Shown here: piece after piece, positions 15,434 to 24,172 of the stretch | Layout: each line of letters begins with the position of its first letter | Position numbering within the stretch: position 1 is the first letter of the stretch | Assembly: GCA_044225565.1 (NCBI GenBank) | Contig: JBGAIL010000013.1 | Coordinates: forward strand, 1-45,051 | DNA length: 45,051 nucleotides | Origin: CAVXAE01 sp044225565 | Lineage (GTDB): Bacteria > Pseudomonadota > Gammaproteobacteria > Steroidobacterales > Steroidobacteraceae | Reading direction: 5' to 3' | The notes under the pieces: generated by a model | The model's input: only the letters and a program-made list of their open reading frames with translations | What the model was told of the DNA's origin: nothing | Databases searched by the model: none | Made by a program: the position numbers and the translations under genes

Positions 15434-17755
15434 TTATTCGGCACTTGAGCCGGGCGTCCGGCCGCGGCCGGAATAGCCGCGAATGGCGCTGGAGAGGAAA
15501 GCATCCGCCGCCGATCCGACACTGGCAAGTCCCGTGAGTTCCAGCTGCAGGTAGATGCCCGTGTCCTGCTCACCGGTGCGGTTGCTGACGAACCGGCGGC
15601 CCAGCACCCGCATCCGCCAGCAGCAGGAGCTGTACTCGAGGCCGGCGAAGCGCTCGATGGCCTTGTCGTCCTGGAAGGAGTGCACGAAGCGGCCGTAGAG
15701 ATTCCAGTTCCGGGCGACGGGCCACGCCGCCGACATCTCCGCCTGGTCCAGGCGGTCGCGCTGGAAGCGGTAGCCGGCGTTGACCACCTTTTCCGGCCCG
15801 GGCTTGTACTGCAGGCGCACCTGAGTGCGCTCCTTGCGGTTCTCCTCGGGATTCCACTGCAGCCCGATGTCCGCGCTCCAATCCTTGAAGGCGGTGAGCG
15901 CGAGCTGGGCGACGTAGTCGGAGCTGTTGCCATCGCGGCGCGTTTCCCCGGGCAGCAGCACGCGGGGCGTCTCGAAGTAGTGGATCTGGCCCAGGGTCGC
16001 GGCGAGGTATTGCGTGCCGCTGTCCGCGTCGATGAGGCGCGTGGTGACGCCAACGCTCACCTGGTTCGCATCGCTCACGCGGTCCGCACCGACGTAGCGG
16101 TTGGTGCGGAAGAGCTGCACCAGGTTCAGGTCCGGCAGCGCGGTGTCGAACAGCGGCAACTCGTCCTGGTTGCGGTAGGGGATGTTGAGATACAGCAGGC
16201 GCGGCTCGAGCGTCATGCGGCGCTGGCCGTGTGAGCCCGCGGCGCGCTCGAACACGAGCCCCGCATCGAGGCTGGCGATGGGCAGCGAGCGGGACGGGGT
16301 CTCGTCCACGCCGAGCCCGGTGTGGTCCAGCTGGTACCGCGTCGTGCGCCAGGCGATGCTCGGCCTGAGGAAGTAGGCGGGGTTGCCGAGATTGAGCGCG
16401 AGGCTGGGCATGGCATCGAGCCGCCAGCCGGTGACGCCGAAGGGGCGGTAGAAATTGACGAGCTCGGATTCGAAGCCGTAGCGCAGCCGCTCGTTCGGGC
16501 CCCAGCCGTAGTCCGCATTGGCGATGATGCGCGGCAGGCGCGAGTAGGGCTTGTCGCCTTCGGTGAATTCCGAGCCCGGCACCAGCGTCTGCACGGGCTG
16601 GATGAGGGTCTGGAAGTTCTGCGCCTCGGCGGCGAGCAACCAGTGCTCGTCGCGGTAGCGCAGCTGCGCGAAGCGCTCCACGAACGACACGCTGGTGCCC
16701 TCCGGGCCCTGTGCGAAGTCCTCGAAATACTCGTCGTCGCTCACCGTCGCAGCATCCAGCGTGAAGCGGAAGTCGCGCGGCAGCTCTGCGACGTGCTCGA
16801 GGCGGAAGCGGTAGCGCGAGTCGTTCGTCATCTGGTCGTCGGGCAGGTAGTTCACGTCGAGCGCGCCACGCTGGCGCTGCGTGAGGTACCGGAACTCGCC
16901 GGCGATATCCGCGCCCCGCTGTGCGTAGTAGACCGGCTCGAAGGTGAGATCCGCCTGTGGGGCGATGTTCCAGTAGTAGGGCACCGAGAGCTGGAAGCCG
17001 CTGCGCGTGGTGTGCCCTATGCTCGGGAACAGGAAGCCGCTCTTGCGCTCGGAGCCGAGCGGGAAGGACATCCAGGGCAGGTAGATGATGGGCACGCCTT
17101 TGAAATCGACGCGCGCGCCGCGGCCCGTCCCGATCTTGGTGCGGGTGTCGAGCGTGATGCTGTCCGCGCGGATGCGCCAGGCCTCGTCGTCCCGCGGGCA
17201 GGTGGTGAACATCACGTCCTTGAGGCTGATGACGCCGAGAGGAGAGAGGGCCAGCGAGCCGGCCGCACCGCGGGCAGCGCGCTGCCGCAGCTCGAACTCC
17301 GCCGCGTTGAACTCACCGCCCTCGCTCTGCGAATAGTTGCCGCCGTGTCCCTTCACGCGCACCAGGGGGTCGACGAACTCGAGCTCGCCCTCGATCTTCA
17401 TCGAGGTGTTGGCGGCATCGTAGGTGAGGTCCTGGGCGGTGATCTCGCGCTCGCCCTGCCGCACCTTCACGTTGCCCCTGAGGTTGGCATCGCCGTTGAC
17501 GCTGAACTCGGCGTCGTCCGCGGAGATGTCGAGCTTGCCGCCCTTCGGCTCTGCGGCCTCGGACGTTGCGAGGGAGCCCGCTGCGGCCGCAGGCCCCTTC
17601 TTTCCCTTCTTCTGCATGTCGGCCAGGTCCGCCTCGGCCTGGGCGGCGGCGCAGGGCATCTCTGCCGATTCCTGGGCGTGCGCGCGGGCCGCCACGGACA
17701 GGGCCGCGACCGCGAGGACGCCGGACAATCGAGACAGCGGTCGCGAACAACGCAT
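15434..17755 (-). CDS. lptD: LPS-assembly outer-membrane protein LptD
   Basis: The 773-aa precursor (E. coli 784 aa) inserts lipopolysaccharide into the outer leaflet together with LptE. It has a signal peptide of about 27 residues and an Ala/Lys/Gly-rich linker near residues 45-70. An OstA/LptA-like beta-jellyroll follows (GKLDISADDAEFSVNGDANL, then GNVKVRQGEREITAQDLTYD), and then the large beta-barrel with conserved IYLPWMSFPLGSERKSGFLFP. The periplasmic domain and barrel contain the expected cysteines (for example FTTCPRDDEAW, and SSCCWRMRVLGRRF near the C-terminus). It is divergent from amgK. Confidence 0.97.
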   Translation of the reverse strand: MRCSRPLSRLSGVLAVAALSVAARAHAQESAEMPCAAAQAEADLADMQKKGKKGPAAAAGSLATSEAAEPKGGKLDISADDAEFSVNGDANLRGNVKVRQGEREITAQDLTYDAANTSMKIEGELEFVDPLVRVKGHGGNYSQSEGGEFNAAEFELRQRAARGAAGSLALSPLGVISLKDVMFTTCPRDDEAWRIRADSITLDTRTKIGTGRGARVDFKGVPIIYLPWMSFPLGSERKSGFLFPSIGHTTRSGFQLSVPYYWNIAPQADLTFEPVYYAQRGADIAGEFRYLTQRQRGALDVNYLPDDQMTNDSRYRFRLEHVAELPRDFRFTLDAATVSDDEYFEDFAQGPEGTSVSFVERFAQLRYRDEHWLLAAEAQNFQTLIQPVQTLVPGSEFTEGDKPYSRLPRIIANADYGWGPNERLRYGFESELVNFYRPFGVTGWRLDAMPSLALNLGNPAYFLRPSIAWRTTRYQLDHTGLGVDETPSRSLPIASLDAGLVFERAAGSHGQRRMTLEPRLLYLNIPYRNQDELPLFDTALPDLNLVQLFRTNRYVGADRVSDANQVSVGVTTRLIDADSGTQYLAATLGQIHYFETPRVLLPGETRRDGNSSDYVAQLALTAFKDWSADIGLQWNPEENRKERTQVRLQYKPGPEKVVNAGYRFQRDRLDQAEMSAAWPVARNWNLYGRFVHSFQDDKAIERFAGLEYSSCCWRMRVLGRRFVSNRTGEQDTGIYLQLELTGLASVGSAADAFLSSAIRGYSGRGRTPGSSAE

Positions 17756-17767
17756 GAGGCCGGCGAT

Positions 17768-17773
17768 TATAAT
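17768..17773 (+). promoter_or_regulatory. Consensus -10 box upstream of amgK
   Basis: A perfect TATAAT lies at 17768-17773 inside the 69-bp lptD/amgK gap, about 45 bp before the amgK ATG. The -35 region is weak (CGAACA at 17744-17749, 18-bp spacing). Because the element is the palindrome ATTATAAT (17766-17773), a TATAAT is also present on the minus strand facing lptD. Confidence 0.5.
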
Positions 17774-17824
17774 GGCGCGCCGACGCAGTGCGGCCGAAAA
17801 TCAACGGGCTGGGAAACGCCGAAC

Positions 17825-18925
17825 ATGCCGCACACCGATGCGCGCCTCGCGCTGATCGAGGACTGGCTCAAGCAGGATTTGGGCCTGCGCTGCACGCGCA
17901 TCGAGCCGGCGTCGAGCGATGCCAGCTTCCGCCGCTATTTTCGCGCATTCGTGGAAGGCCGCGACTCCCGGGGGGCGGGCACGTTCGTGATCATGGATGC
18001 ACCGCCGGAAAAGGAGGACGTGAGGCCCTATCTCAAGGTCACGCGCCTGCTCGAGGGTATCGGCGTACACGTGCCGCACGTGCACGAAACCGATGCGGCA
18101 CGCGGCCTGTTGCTGCTCGAAGACCTCGGCGTCACTCAATACCTGTCGCGCCTCACGGCCGGCGACGATGCGGACCGGCTCTATGGCGATGCGCTCGAGG
18201 CGCTCGCCGGCATCCAGGTGGCCGGTGTCGAAGCCGCTGCGGAGCTCGCCCCGTACGATCGCGAGCCGCTCGCGCGCGAGCTCGCATTGATGCCGGAATG
18301 GTTCGTCGCACGGCACCTGCAGCTCGAGCTCTCGGCCGAGGAGCGTGGAACGCTCGATGGTGCGTTCGAGTTCCTCATCGCGGAAGCGATGGCGCAGCCT
18401 GTGGTGTTCGTGCACAGGGACTATCACTCGCGCAACCTCATGGTGCTCGCGCAGCGCAATCCCGGCATCATCGATTTTCAGGATGCGCTGCGTGGCCCCA
18501 TCGGCTACGACCTCGTCTCGCTGCTGAAGGACTGCTACATCTCCTGGCCGCGCGAGCGGGTGGAGCGGTGGGTGCGAGGTTACAGGGAGTCCTTGCGGCG
18601 CCGTGGCGCGCGGGACATCGGCAAGGGCGACGCCGAATTCCTCCGCTGGTTCGACATGATCGGCGTGCAGCGCCACATCAAGGTGCTCGGCATCTTCGCC
18701 AGGCTCTGGTATCGCGACGGCAAGCAGGGTTACCTCAAAGACTTGCCGCTCACCCTGGAATACGTGCGTGACGCGTGCGCTCGCTATCCGGAGCTTTCGG
18801 CGCTGTCCCGCTTCGTCGAGACGCGGCTCGTGCCCGAGCTGCCGAAGGCCAATGCGCGTGTCGCGAGTCAACGTGCCGCGGGTGCGCATTCCGGGCGCGC
18901 GGTGGGCGGTCGGGAAGGCGTATGA
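17825..18925 (+). CDS. amgK: N-acetylmuramate/N-acetylglucosamine kinase AmgK
   Basis: The 366-aa protein belongs to the aminoglycoside-phosphotransferase kinase fold. AmgK phosphorylates MurNAc at the anomeric position in the cell-wall recycling route known from Pseudomonas, which bypasses de novo UDP-MurNAc synthesis. The catalytic loop is HRDYHSRNL (residues 197-205) and the metal-binding motif is DFQD (217-220). The N-terminal SSDASFRRYFR is also typical. The C-terminus is Arg/Gly/Ala-rich and a little longer than usual. The stop overlaps the ATG of murU by 4 bp (ATGA), which strengthens the AmgK call over a generic phosphotransferase. Confidence 0.93.
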   Translation: MPHTDARLALIEDWLKQDLGLRCTRIEPASSDASFRRYFRAFVEGRDSRGAGTFVIMDAPPEKEDVRPYLKVTRLLEGIGVHVPHVHETDAARGLLLLEDLGVTQYLSRLTAGDDADRLYGDALEALAGIQVAGVEAAAELAPYDREPLARELALMPEWFVARHLQLELSAEERGTLDGAFEFLIAEAMAQPVVFVHRDYHSRNLMVLAQRNPGIIDFQDALRGPIGYDLVSLLKDCYISWPRERVERWVRGYRESLRRRGARDIGKGDAEFLRWFDMIGVQRHIKVLGIFARLWYRDGKQGYLKDLPLTLEYVRDACARYPELSALSRFVETRLVPELPKANARVASQRAAGAHSGRAVGGREGV

Positions 18926-19599
18926 AGGCGATGGTGCTGGCGGCAGGGCGCGGCGAGCGCATGCGCCCGCTCACGGATACCACACCCAAGCCGCTGCTGC
19001 CCGTCGGTGGCAAGCCGCTCATCGGCTATCACCTCGAAGCGCTCGCGCGAGCGGGTGTGCGGGATGTCGTCATCAACCTTTCGTGGCTGGGCGCACGCAT
19101 CCGCGAAGCGCTGGGCTCGGGCGAGCGCTACGGGTTGCGCATCGAGTATAGCGAGGAGGGCCCGACGGTCCTCGAGACCGGCGGCGGCATTTTCAAGGCG
19201 CTGCCGCTGCTCGGCCCCGGCCCTTTCCTCGTGGTCAATGGAGATACGTGGACGGACATCGATCTCGGCCGTCTGCGGCTCGAGCCGGAAGCACATGCGA
19301 AGCTGGTGCTGGTGCCCAACCCGCCGCAGCATCCGCGCGGAGACTTCGGTCTGGAGGACGGCTACGTGGTGGAGCGGGAGACGGACCGCTTCACTTATTC
19401 AGGTATCGGGGTCTATCGCCCGGAGCTCTTCGAGGGCTGCTCGCCGGGCAAGTTTCCGCTGCTGCCGCTTCTCAGGCGTGCCGTGGCGGCGCGCAAGCTG
19501 CGCGGTGAGCTGCACCGGGGGGAATGGAACGACGTGGGCACGCCGGAGCGGCTCGCCGCGCTGGACCGGCGGGTTTCCCCTTACAATGCCGCGCCATGA
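18922..19599 (+). CDS. murU: N-acetylmuramate alpha-1-phosphate uridylyltransferase MurU
   Basis: The 225-aa nucleotidyltransferase makes UDP-MurNAc from MurNAc-1-phosphate, the step after AmgK. The N-terminal signature is MVLAAGRGERMRPLTDTTPK, with the sugar-nucleotide motif VVNGDTWTDID and the late motif GEWNDVGTPERL. It overlaps amgK by 4 bp and its own stop overlaps the lipA ATG by 4 bp (ATGA), so the three are probably translated in a coupled way. Confidence 0.95.
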   Translation: MKAMVLAAGRGERMRPLTDTTPKPLLPVGGKPLIGYHLEALARAGVRDVVINLSWLGARIREALGSGERYGLRIEYSEEGPTVLETGGGIFKALPLLGPGPFLVVNGDTWTDIDLGRLRLEPEAHAKLVLVPNPPQHPRGDFGLEDGYVVERETDRFTYSGIGVYRPELFEGCSPGKFPLLPLLRRAVAARKLRGELHRGEWNDVGTPERLAALDRRVSPYNAAP

Positions 19600-20636
19600 G
19601 CGAGCTCAAACGCATCCCCGTGGTGACCGAATCCCGCCCGCGCAGCGGCGAGAAGTACGTCACCCCCCAGGGCTTCACGGCCATCCGCGACGGCATCAAG
19701 GCCAGCGCCGGGGCCGGCCCCGCCGCGCTCGGCGGCAAGCCGGGGTGGCTGAAGGCGAAGGCGCCTTCGGGAGATGGTTTCCGGGCCGTCAAGAGCATCG
19801 TGCACGAGCACCGGCTCGCCACCGTGTGCGAAGAGGCGAAGTGTCCCAACATCGGTGAATGCTGGAACGCCGGCACCGCCACCATCATGCTGATGGGCGC
19901 GGTCTGCACGCGCGCCTGCCGGTTCTGTGCCGTGGACACCGGCAATCCGCGAGGCTGGCTCGATCCCGACGAGCCGGAAAATGCCGCGCGCACGGTGGAG
20001 CTCATGAAGCTCAAATACGTCGTGCTCACGTCCGTGAATCGCGACGATCTCGCTGATGGCGGCGCCGGGCATTACGCCGCTTGCATCCGCGCAATCAAGG
20101 CGCGCAGCCCGAATACCGGGGTCGAGGCGCTCGCGCCGGATTTCCAGGGCGTGCTCGCCGACGTCGAGACGGTGGTGGATTCGGGCCTCGAAGTGTTCGC
20201 GCAGAACGTCGAGACGGTGCGCCGCCTCACGCATCCCGTGCGCGATCCGCGTGCCGGCTACGATCAAACGCTGCGCGTGCTCGAGCATTCCAAGCGCCAC
20301 AATCCCGGAGTGCTCACCAAGACCAGCCTCATGCTCGGCCTCGGTGAGACCGACGATGAGATCGCGCGGACCATGGACGATCTGCGGAACGCGAGCGTGG
20401 ACATCCTCACGCTCGGGCAGTACCTGCGCCCGACGTTGAATCACCTGCCCATCCAGCGCTTCGTCGCACCGGCGGAGTTCGATCGCTATCGCGAGTGGGC
20501 GCTGGCACGCGGCTTCCTCGAATGCGTGTCGGGTCCGCTGGTGCGCTCGAGCTATCGCGCGGAACAGGCGTTGGCCCGCAACAATGCGGGGCTGGACAAC
20601 AGCGCGCTCGCCGCGGCCAGTGAAGGCCGTGCGTAG
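19596..20636 (+). CDS. lipA: Lipoyl synthase
   Basis: The 346-aa radical-SAM enzyme inserts two sulfurs into octanoyl-E2 domains to make lipoyl groups. Both iron-sulfur clusters are visible: the auxiliary cluster ligands C78, C83 and C89 (CEEAKCPNIGEC) and the radical-SAM CxxxCxxC at C104, C108 and C111. The C-terminal GPLVRSSYRAEQ carries the conserved serine ligand region. The ATG overlaps murU by 4 bp and the 3' end overlaps lipB. Confidence 0.97.
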   Translation: MSELKRIPVVTESRPRSGEKYVTPQGFTAIRDGIKASAGAGPAALGGKPGWLKAKAPSGDGFRAVKSIVHEHRLATVCEEAKCPNIGECWNAGTATIMLMGAVCTRACRFCAVDTGNPRGWLDPDEPENAARTVELMKLKYVVLTSVNRDDLADGGAGHYAACIRAIKARSPNTGVEALAPDFQGVLADVETVVDSGLEVFAQNVETVRRLTHPVRDPRAGYDQTLRVLEHSKRHNPGVLTKTSLMLGLGETDDEIARTMDDLRNASVDILTLGQYLRPTLNHLPIQRFVAPAEFDRYREWALARGFLECVSGPLVRSSYRAEQALARNNAGLDNSALAAASEGRA

Positions 20637-21339
20637 TCGCGTCGCGTCGGCCGTGGCCGGCGCGGTTCCATCAGCTGCGGCTCCCGCCGTTCGTGGCGGC
20701 CCACCGCCACTCGTCAAATGGCTGGGCCGCGTCGATTACCTCCCGACGATGCACGAGATGCAGTCCTTCACGGACCATCGCGACGAATCGACGCGTGACG
20801 AGATCTGGTTCCTCGAGCATCCCCCGGTATTCACGCTCGGCATGGCGGGCAAGCGGGAGCATCTGCTCGCGCCGGGGGACATTCCCGTAGTGCAGACCGA
20901 GCGCGGCGGGCAGGTGACGTATCACGGCCCGGGCCAGCTCGTGGTGTATCCGCTCATCGACCTGCGGCGGGCGAGCATCGGCGTGCGCGATTTCGTCACG
21001 GCGCTCGAGAATGCCGTCATCGCCCATGCCGGAGAGTCCGGCATCATGGCCGCGACGCGACGCGGCGCTCCCGGCGTTTACGTGGGTGAGAGAAAGCTCG
21101 CGAGCGTCGGCATCCGCGTGCGGCGGGGTTCGAGCTATCACGGCCTGGCGCTCAATGTCTGTCTCGATCTCGAGCCGTTCGGCCGCATCAATCCCTGCGG
21201 CTATGCGGGCCTCGCGATGACCAGGCTCGCCGAGCTCGGTGGTCCGGCCGATGTGCGCTCGGCGGCGCGCGGGCTCGAGCCGCATCTGCTCGCGCAGCTC
21301 GGTTTCGCCGCCCCGGGAGCTGGAAACCCCTTCGTGTAG
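20620..21339 (+). CDS. lipB: Octanoyl-[acyl-carrier-protein]:protein transferase LipB
   Basis: LipB moves octanoate from ACP to lipoyl domains, supplying the substrate of LipA. Conserved segments are DEIWFLEHPPVFTLGMAG, the RGGQVTYHGPGQLV motif, GAPGVYVGERKLASVGIRVR and the catalytic-cysteine region GRINPCGYAGL. The start is unsure: GTG at 20620 is given, GTG at 20629 is an alternative, and both overlap lipA. Alignment to the E. coli protein begins at about LVKWLGRVDY, some 30 residues further in, so the true N-terminus may be shorter. The order lipA-lipB is the reverse of that in E. coli. Confidence 0.94.
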   Translation: MKAVRSRVASAVAGAVPSAAAPAVRGGPPPLVKWLGRVDYLPTMHEMQSFTDHRDESTRDEIWFLEHPPVFTLGMAGKREHLLAPGDIPVVQTERGGQVTYHGPGQLVVYPLIDLRRASIGVRDFVTALENAVIAHAGESGIMAATRRGAPGVYVGERKLASVGIRVRRGSSYHGLALNVCLDLEPFGRINPCGYAGLAMTRLAELGGPADVRSAARGLEPHLLAQLGFAAPGAGNPFV

Positions 21340-21395
21340 CCGACACGCCACGCGCGTGTTTTGACATTGCGCTGCGGCGCATTCCACGCGGCCTG

Positions 21396-21413
21396 CTGTA
21401 ACCGGGCTGTCAC
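21396..21413 (+). promoter_or_regulatory. PhoB-box-like direct repeat upstream of the porin operon
   Basis: CTGTAAC-CGGG-CTGTCAC is a pair of 7-mers repeated at 11-bp spacing, as in the PhoB box (CTGTCAT-N4-CTGTCAT). It lies 105 bp before the porin ATG. A TACGAT sequence at 21447-21452 is a possible -10, but it is farther away than in E. coli Pho promoters. The same CTGTAACCGG core recurs at 27577 near the response-regulator gene. Confidence 0.5.
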
Positions 21414-21518
21414 CCTCCCGCGACTGACTTGGGACTCCCCCGTTCCTACGATGCCTCCACAGCCTGCGCTCGCGGGCCGGCATCGAACAACTCTTAAATC
21501 AACGAAAAAAGGAACCAT

Positions 21519-22970
21519 ATGATTCGTCGTGCAGGTGTCGCCGGGGTCGCGGCGCTGGTACTTCCGCTGGGTGTCGCGCTGGCGCAAACGCCGCCATCGT
21601 CCGACGCGGAGTTGAGGCAGGAAGTGGAAGAACAGAAGCAGCGTCTGCTGATCCTCGAGCGCAAGCTCGAGTTGCAGGAGGAGGCTGCGAAGGAGGCGAC
21701 CAAGTCCGCCCCCGTGGTGAAGGCCAGCAACGGCCGCTTCTCGTTCGGCACGCCCGATGGCGCGAACGTCGTCAAGCTGCGCGGCACGCTGCACTTCGAC
21801 TATCGGCGCTACACGGACGACATCACCCCCGAGACCGCCGACACGTTCATCTTCCGGCGCATCCGTCCGACGCTCGAAGGCACCATCGCCAGCATCTACG
21901 ACTTCCGCTTCATGCCGGATTTCGCGGGCGGCAAGACCATCATCGTGGACTCGTACGTCGCCGCGCGCTTCCGCCCCTGGTCCGTCGTGACGGCCGGCAA
22001 GTTCAAGGTGCCGATCGGCCTCGAGCGCATCCAGTCCGCTTCCGACATCCGCTTCATCGAGCGCGGATTCCCGACCAGCCTCGTTCCCAACCGCGACCTG
22101 GGAATCCAGCTCGGCGGCGACGTGAAAGGCGGCGTGCTCAACTACTCCGTCGGTTACTTCAACGGCGTGAACGACGGCGGCAGCAGTGATGGCAACACCG
22201 CCAACGGCGTGGCCGCTGCGGACATCGAGAACGACACTCACGGCGATTGGGCCGCGCGCGTGTTCTTCCAGCCATTCCTGAGCTCCGACAGCTTCGCGCT
22301 GCGCGGTCTCGGGTTCGGTGTGGCGGGCACGTTTGTCGACACTACCGGCAGCCCGACCACCACGCTGCTCACCTCGTACCGCACCCCGGGGCAGCAGAGC
22401 TTCTTCAACTGGCGCACGAGCGCGGTGGCTACTCCGACCACGCCGGCCACCACCACCGGCACGTACGCGGACGGAAAGCGCACGCGCATCTCGCCGCAGT
22501 TCTATTACTACCTCGGTCAGTTCGGCCTGCTCGGCGAGTACGTGGACGTGTCGCAGGAAGTGACTCGCGTCAACGGCCCCGTGACCCGGTCCGACGAGAT
22601 CGGCATCAAGGCCTGGCAGCTGCAGGCGTCGTGGTTCCTCACCCGCGAGGAAGAGACCTTCAAGGGCTTCACGCCCGGCAGCACTTTCGAGCCCGGCAAG
22701 GGTGGCATCGGCGCCTGGGAGCTGGTGGCCCGCGTGCACCAGCTGAAGATCGGCGACGAGGCCTTCGCAGGCGGCGGCGACTCGTTCGCGAATCCCTCCA
22801 CCGCGGCACGCAAGGCCAGCGCCTGGGGTGTCGGCGTGAACTGGTACCTGAACCAGACCGTGAAGCTGTCTTTGAACTACGACCAGACGAAGTTCGACGG
22901 TGGCGCGGCCGACGGCGGCGACCGGCCGGACGAGAAGGCGGTCTTCTCGCGCATCGGCCTGGCTTTCTGA
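21519..22970 (+). CDS. OprP/OprO-family outer-membrane porin
   Basis: The 483-aa precursor has a signal peptide of about 22 residues (cleavage after ALAQ) and a coiled-coil stretch at about 28-62 (ELRQEVEEQKQRLLILERKL). A 16-strand type beta-barrel of the phosphate-selective porin O/P family follows. Supporting segments are LRGTLHFDYRRY, FRRIRPTLEGTI, AGKFKVPIGLER, FIERGFPTSLVPNRDLGIQL and the C-terminal RIGLAF ending in phenylalanine, as expected for BAM recognition. Family members carry phosphate or polyphosphate in Pseudomonas, but the neighbours here are sulfate-binding proteins, so the anion is uncertain. AAAGGA precedes the ATG, and sbp copy 1 starts 25 bp downstream. Confidence 0.9.
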   Translation: MIRRAGVAGVAALVLPLGVALAQTPPSSDAELRQEVEEQKQRLLILERKLELQEEAAKEATKSAPVVKASNGRFSFGTPDGANVVKLRGTLHFDYRRYTDDITPETADTFIFRRIRPTLEGTIASIYDFRFMPDFAGGKTIIVDSYVAARFRPWSVVTAGKFKVPIGLERIQSASDIRFIERGFPTSLVPNRDLGIQLGGDVKGGVLNYSVGYFNGVNDGGSSDGNTANGVAAADIENDTHGDWAARVFFQPFLSSDSFALRGLGFGVAGTFVDTTGSPTTTLLTSYRTPGQQSFFNWRTSAVATPTTPATTTGTYADGKRTRISPQFYYYLGQFGLLGEYVDVSQEVTRVNGPVTRSDEIGIKAWQLQASWFLTREEETFKGFTPGSTFEPGKGGIGAWELVARVHQLKIGDEAFAGGGDSFANPSTAARKASAWGVGVNWYLNQTVKLSLNYDQTKFDGGAADGGDRPDEKAVFSRIGLAF

Positions 22971-22995
22971 ACCCAACGGAACCCGAACGGAGAAC

Positions 22996-24019
22996 ATGAA
23001 GATGTCCATCAGCAAATGGTTCGGCCGCGCGGCGCCGGCGGCGCTCGTCGCGCTGCTCGCGGCGGGGCCGCAGGCGCAGGCCGGCTCGGTGACGCTGCTC
23101 AACGTGTCGTACGACCCGACGCGCGAGCTCTACGTCGACTACAACAAGGCCTTCGCGAAGTACTGGAAGGCGAAGACGGGCGACGACGTCCACGTCAACC
23201 AGTCGCACGGCGGCTCGGGCAAGCAGGCGCGCTCGGTCATCGACGGCCTGCCCGCGGACGTCGTCACGCTGGCGCTCGCCGCGGACGTGGACGGAATCGC
23301 GGAGAAGGGCAAGCTGCTGCCGGTGAACTGGCAGAGCCGGCTGCCCAGCAACAGCGCGCCGTACACGTCCACCATCGTGTTCCTGGTGCGCAAGGGCAAC
23401 CCGAAGGGCATCAAGGACTGGGACGACCTGATCAAGCCGAGCGTCGGAGTGATCACGCCGAATCCCAAGACCTCGGGCGGCGCTCGCTGGAACTACCTGG
23501 CGGCCTGGGGCTACGCCCTCAAGCAGCCCGGCGGCACGCCGGCTTCGGCGCGCGAGTTCACGAAGAAAGTGTTCGTGAACATCCGCGACAAGAAGCTGCC
23601 GCTCGACACGGGTGCGCGCGGCTCGACGACCTTCGTGCGCAACGGCATCGGTGACGTGCTGCTCGCCTGGGAGAACGAGGCGCTGCTCGCCATCGAGGAG
23701 CTGGGCCCCGACAAGTTCGAGATCGTAGGTGCCAGCATCCTCGCGGAGCCTTCGGTGTCGGTGGTGGACAAGGTGGTGCTGCGCCGGGGCACGCACGAGG
23801 TCGCGACCGAAGTATCTGGAAGCACCTCTACACCAAGGAAGGCCGGGAGATCGTGGCGCGCAACTTCTACCGCCCGCGACGCGGAAGTGGCGGCCAAATA
23901 CGCCACGCAGTTCCCCAAGCTCAGTCTGCTGAGCATCTCCGACTTCGGCGGCTGGGCATAAGGTGCAGAAAGAACACTTCGGCGACGGTGGCGTGTTCGA
24001 CCAGATCTACGCCCAGTAG
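22996..24019 (+). pseudogene. sbp: Sulfate-binding protein, copy 1, with several indels in its 3' third
   Basis: The ATG at 22996 opens a signal peptide (about 26 residues) and a clear Sbp/CysP protein: LLNVSYDPTRELYVDYNKAF, QSHGGSGKQARSVIDGL, NSAPYTSTIVFLVRKGNP and TPNPKTSGGARWNYLAAWGY. After about 23620 the frame is damaged when compared with copies 2 and 3. There is a 3-bp loss in GARGSTTFV, a 6-bp loss before SILAEPS, two single-base gains near 23811-23826 with a 2-bp loss near 23876, and a 1-bp gain near 23960 that creates a TAA. Without the last change the frame would run to the TAG at 24017-24019 and end in the normal FDQIYAQ. The open frame as it stands is 22996-23961 (321 aa). It may be a decayed gene or contain sequence errors. 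Confidence 0.8.
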
Positions 24020-24117
24020 CCGCGCAGGAAACGCGTGATGGCCCAAAGCCGCAGGCGGTGAGCGGCTAGCGAAGCCGCTGGCTCTCTCCGGGGAGCCGGC
24101 CTCTTTCTTTTGTTGCG
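23511..24117 (+). repeat. Direct repeat: 3' part of sbp copy 1 plus terminator, near-identical to 24233-24861
   Basis: From the GGCTACGC of the AAWGYALKQ coding segment through the gene end, the hairpins and the T-rich stretch, this block closely matches 24233-24861. Much of the coding part differs only at scattered third positions, apart from the indels in copy 1. The high similarity points to recent tandem duplication, gene conversion, or joining of strain variants in the assembly. Confidence 0.75.
24061..24111 (+). terminator. Intrinsic terminator after sbp copy 1
   Basis: Two hairpins in a row: AGCGGCT/AGCCGCT (7-bp perfect stem, 24061-24079) and GGCTC/GAGCC (24080-24097). They are followed by CTCTTTCTTTT at 24101-24111. 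The layout is repeated after sbp copy 2. Confidence 0.6.
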
Positions 24118-24172
24118 CGCCTGCCTTTGCGCCGCCGCGCGCGGGCCCGGTTTTCCGCTCCGGTGCAGCGCG

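Noticed and set aside
21361..21390. TTGACA at 21361 as a porin -35 box
   Set aside because: No acceptable -10 sequence lies 16-19 bp downstream.
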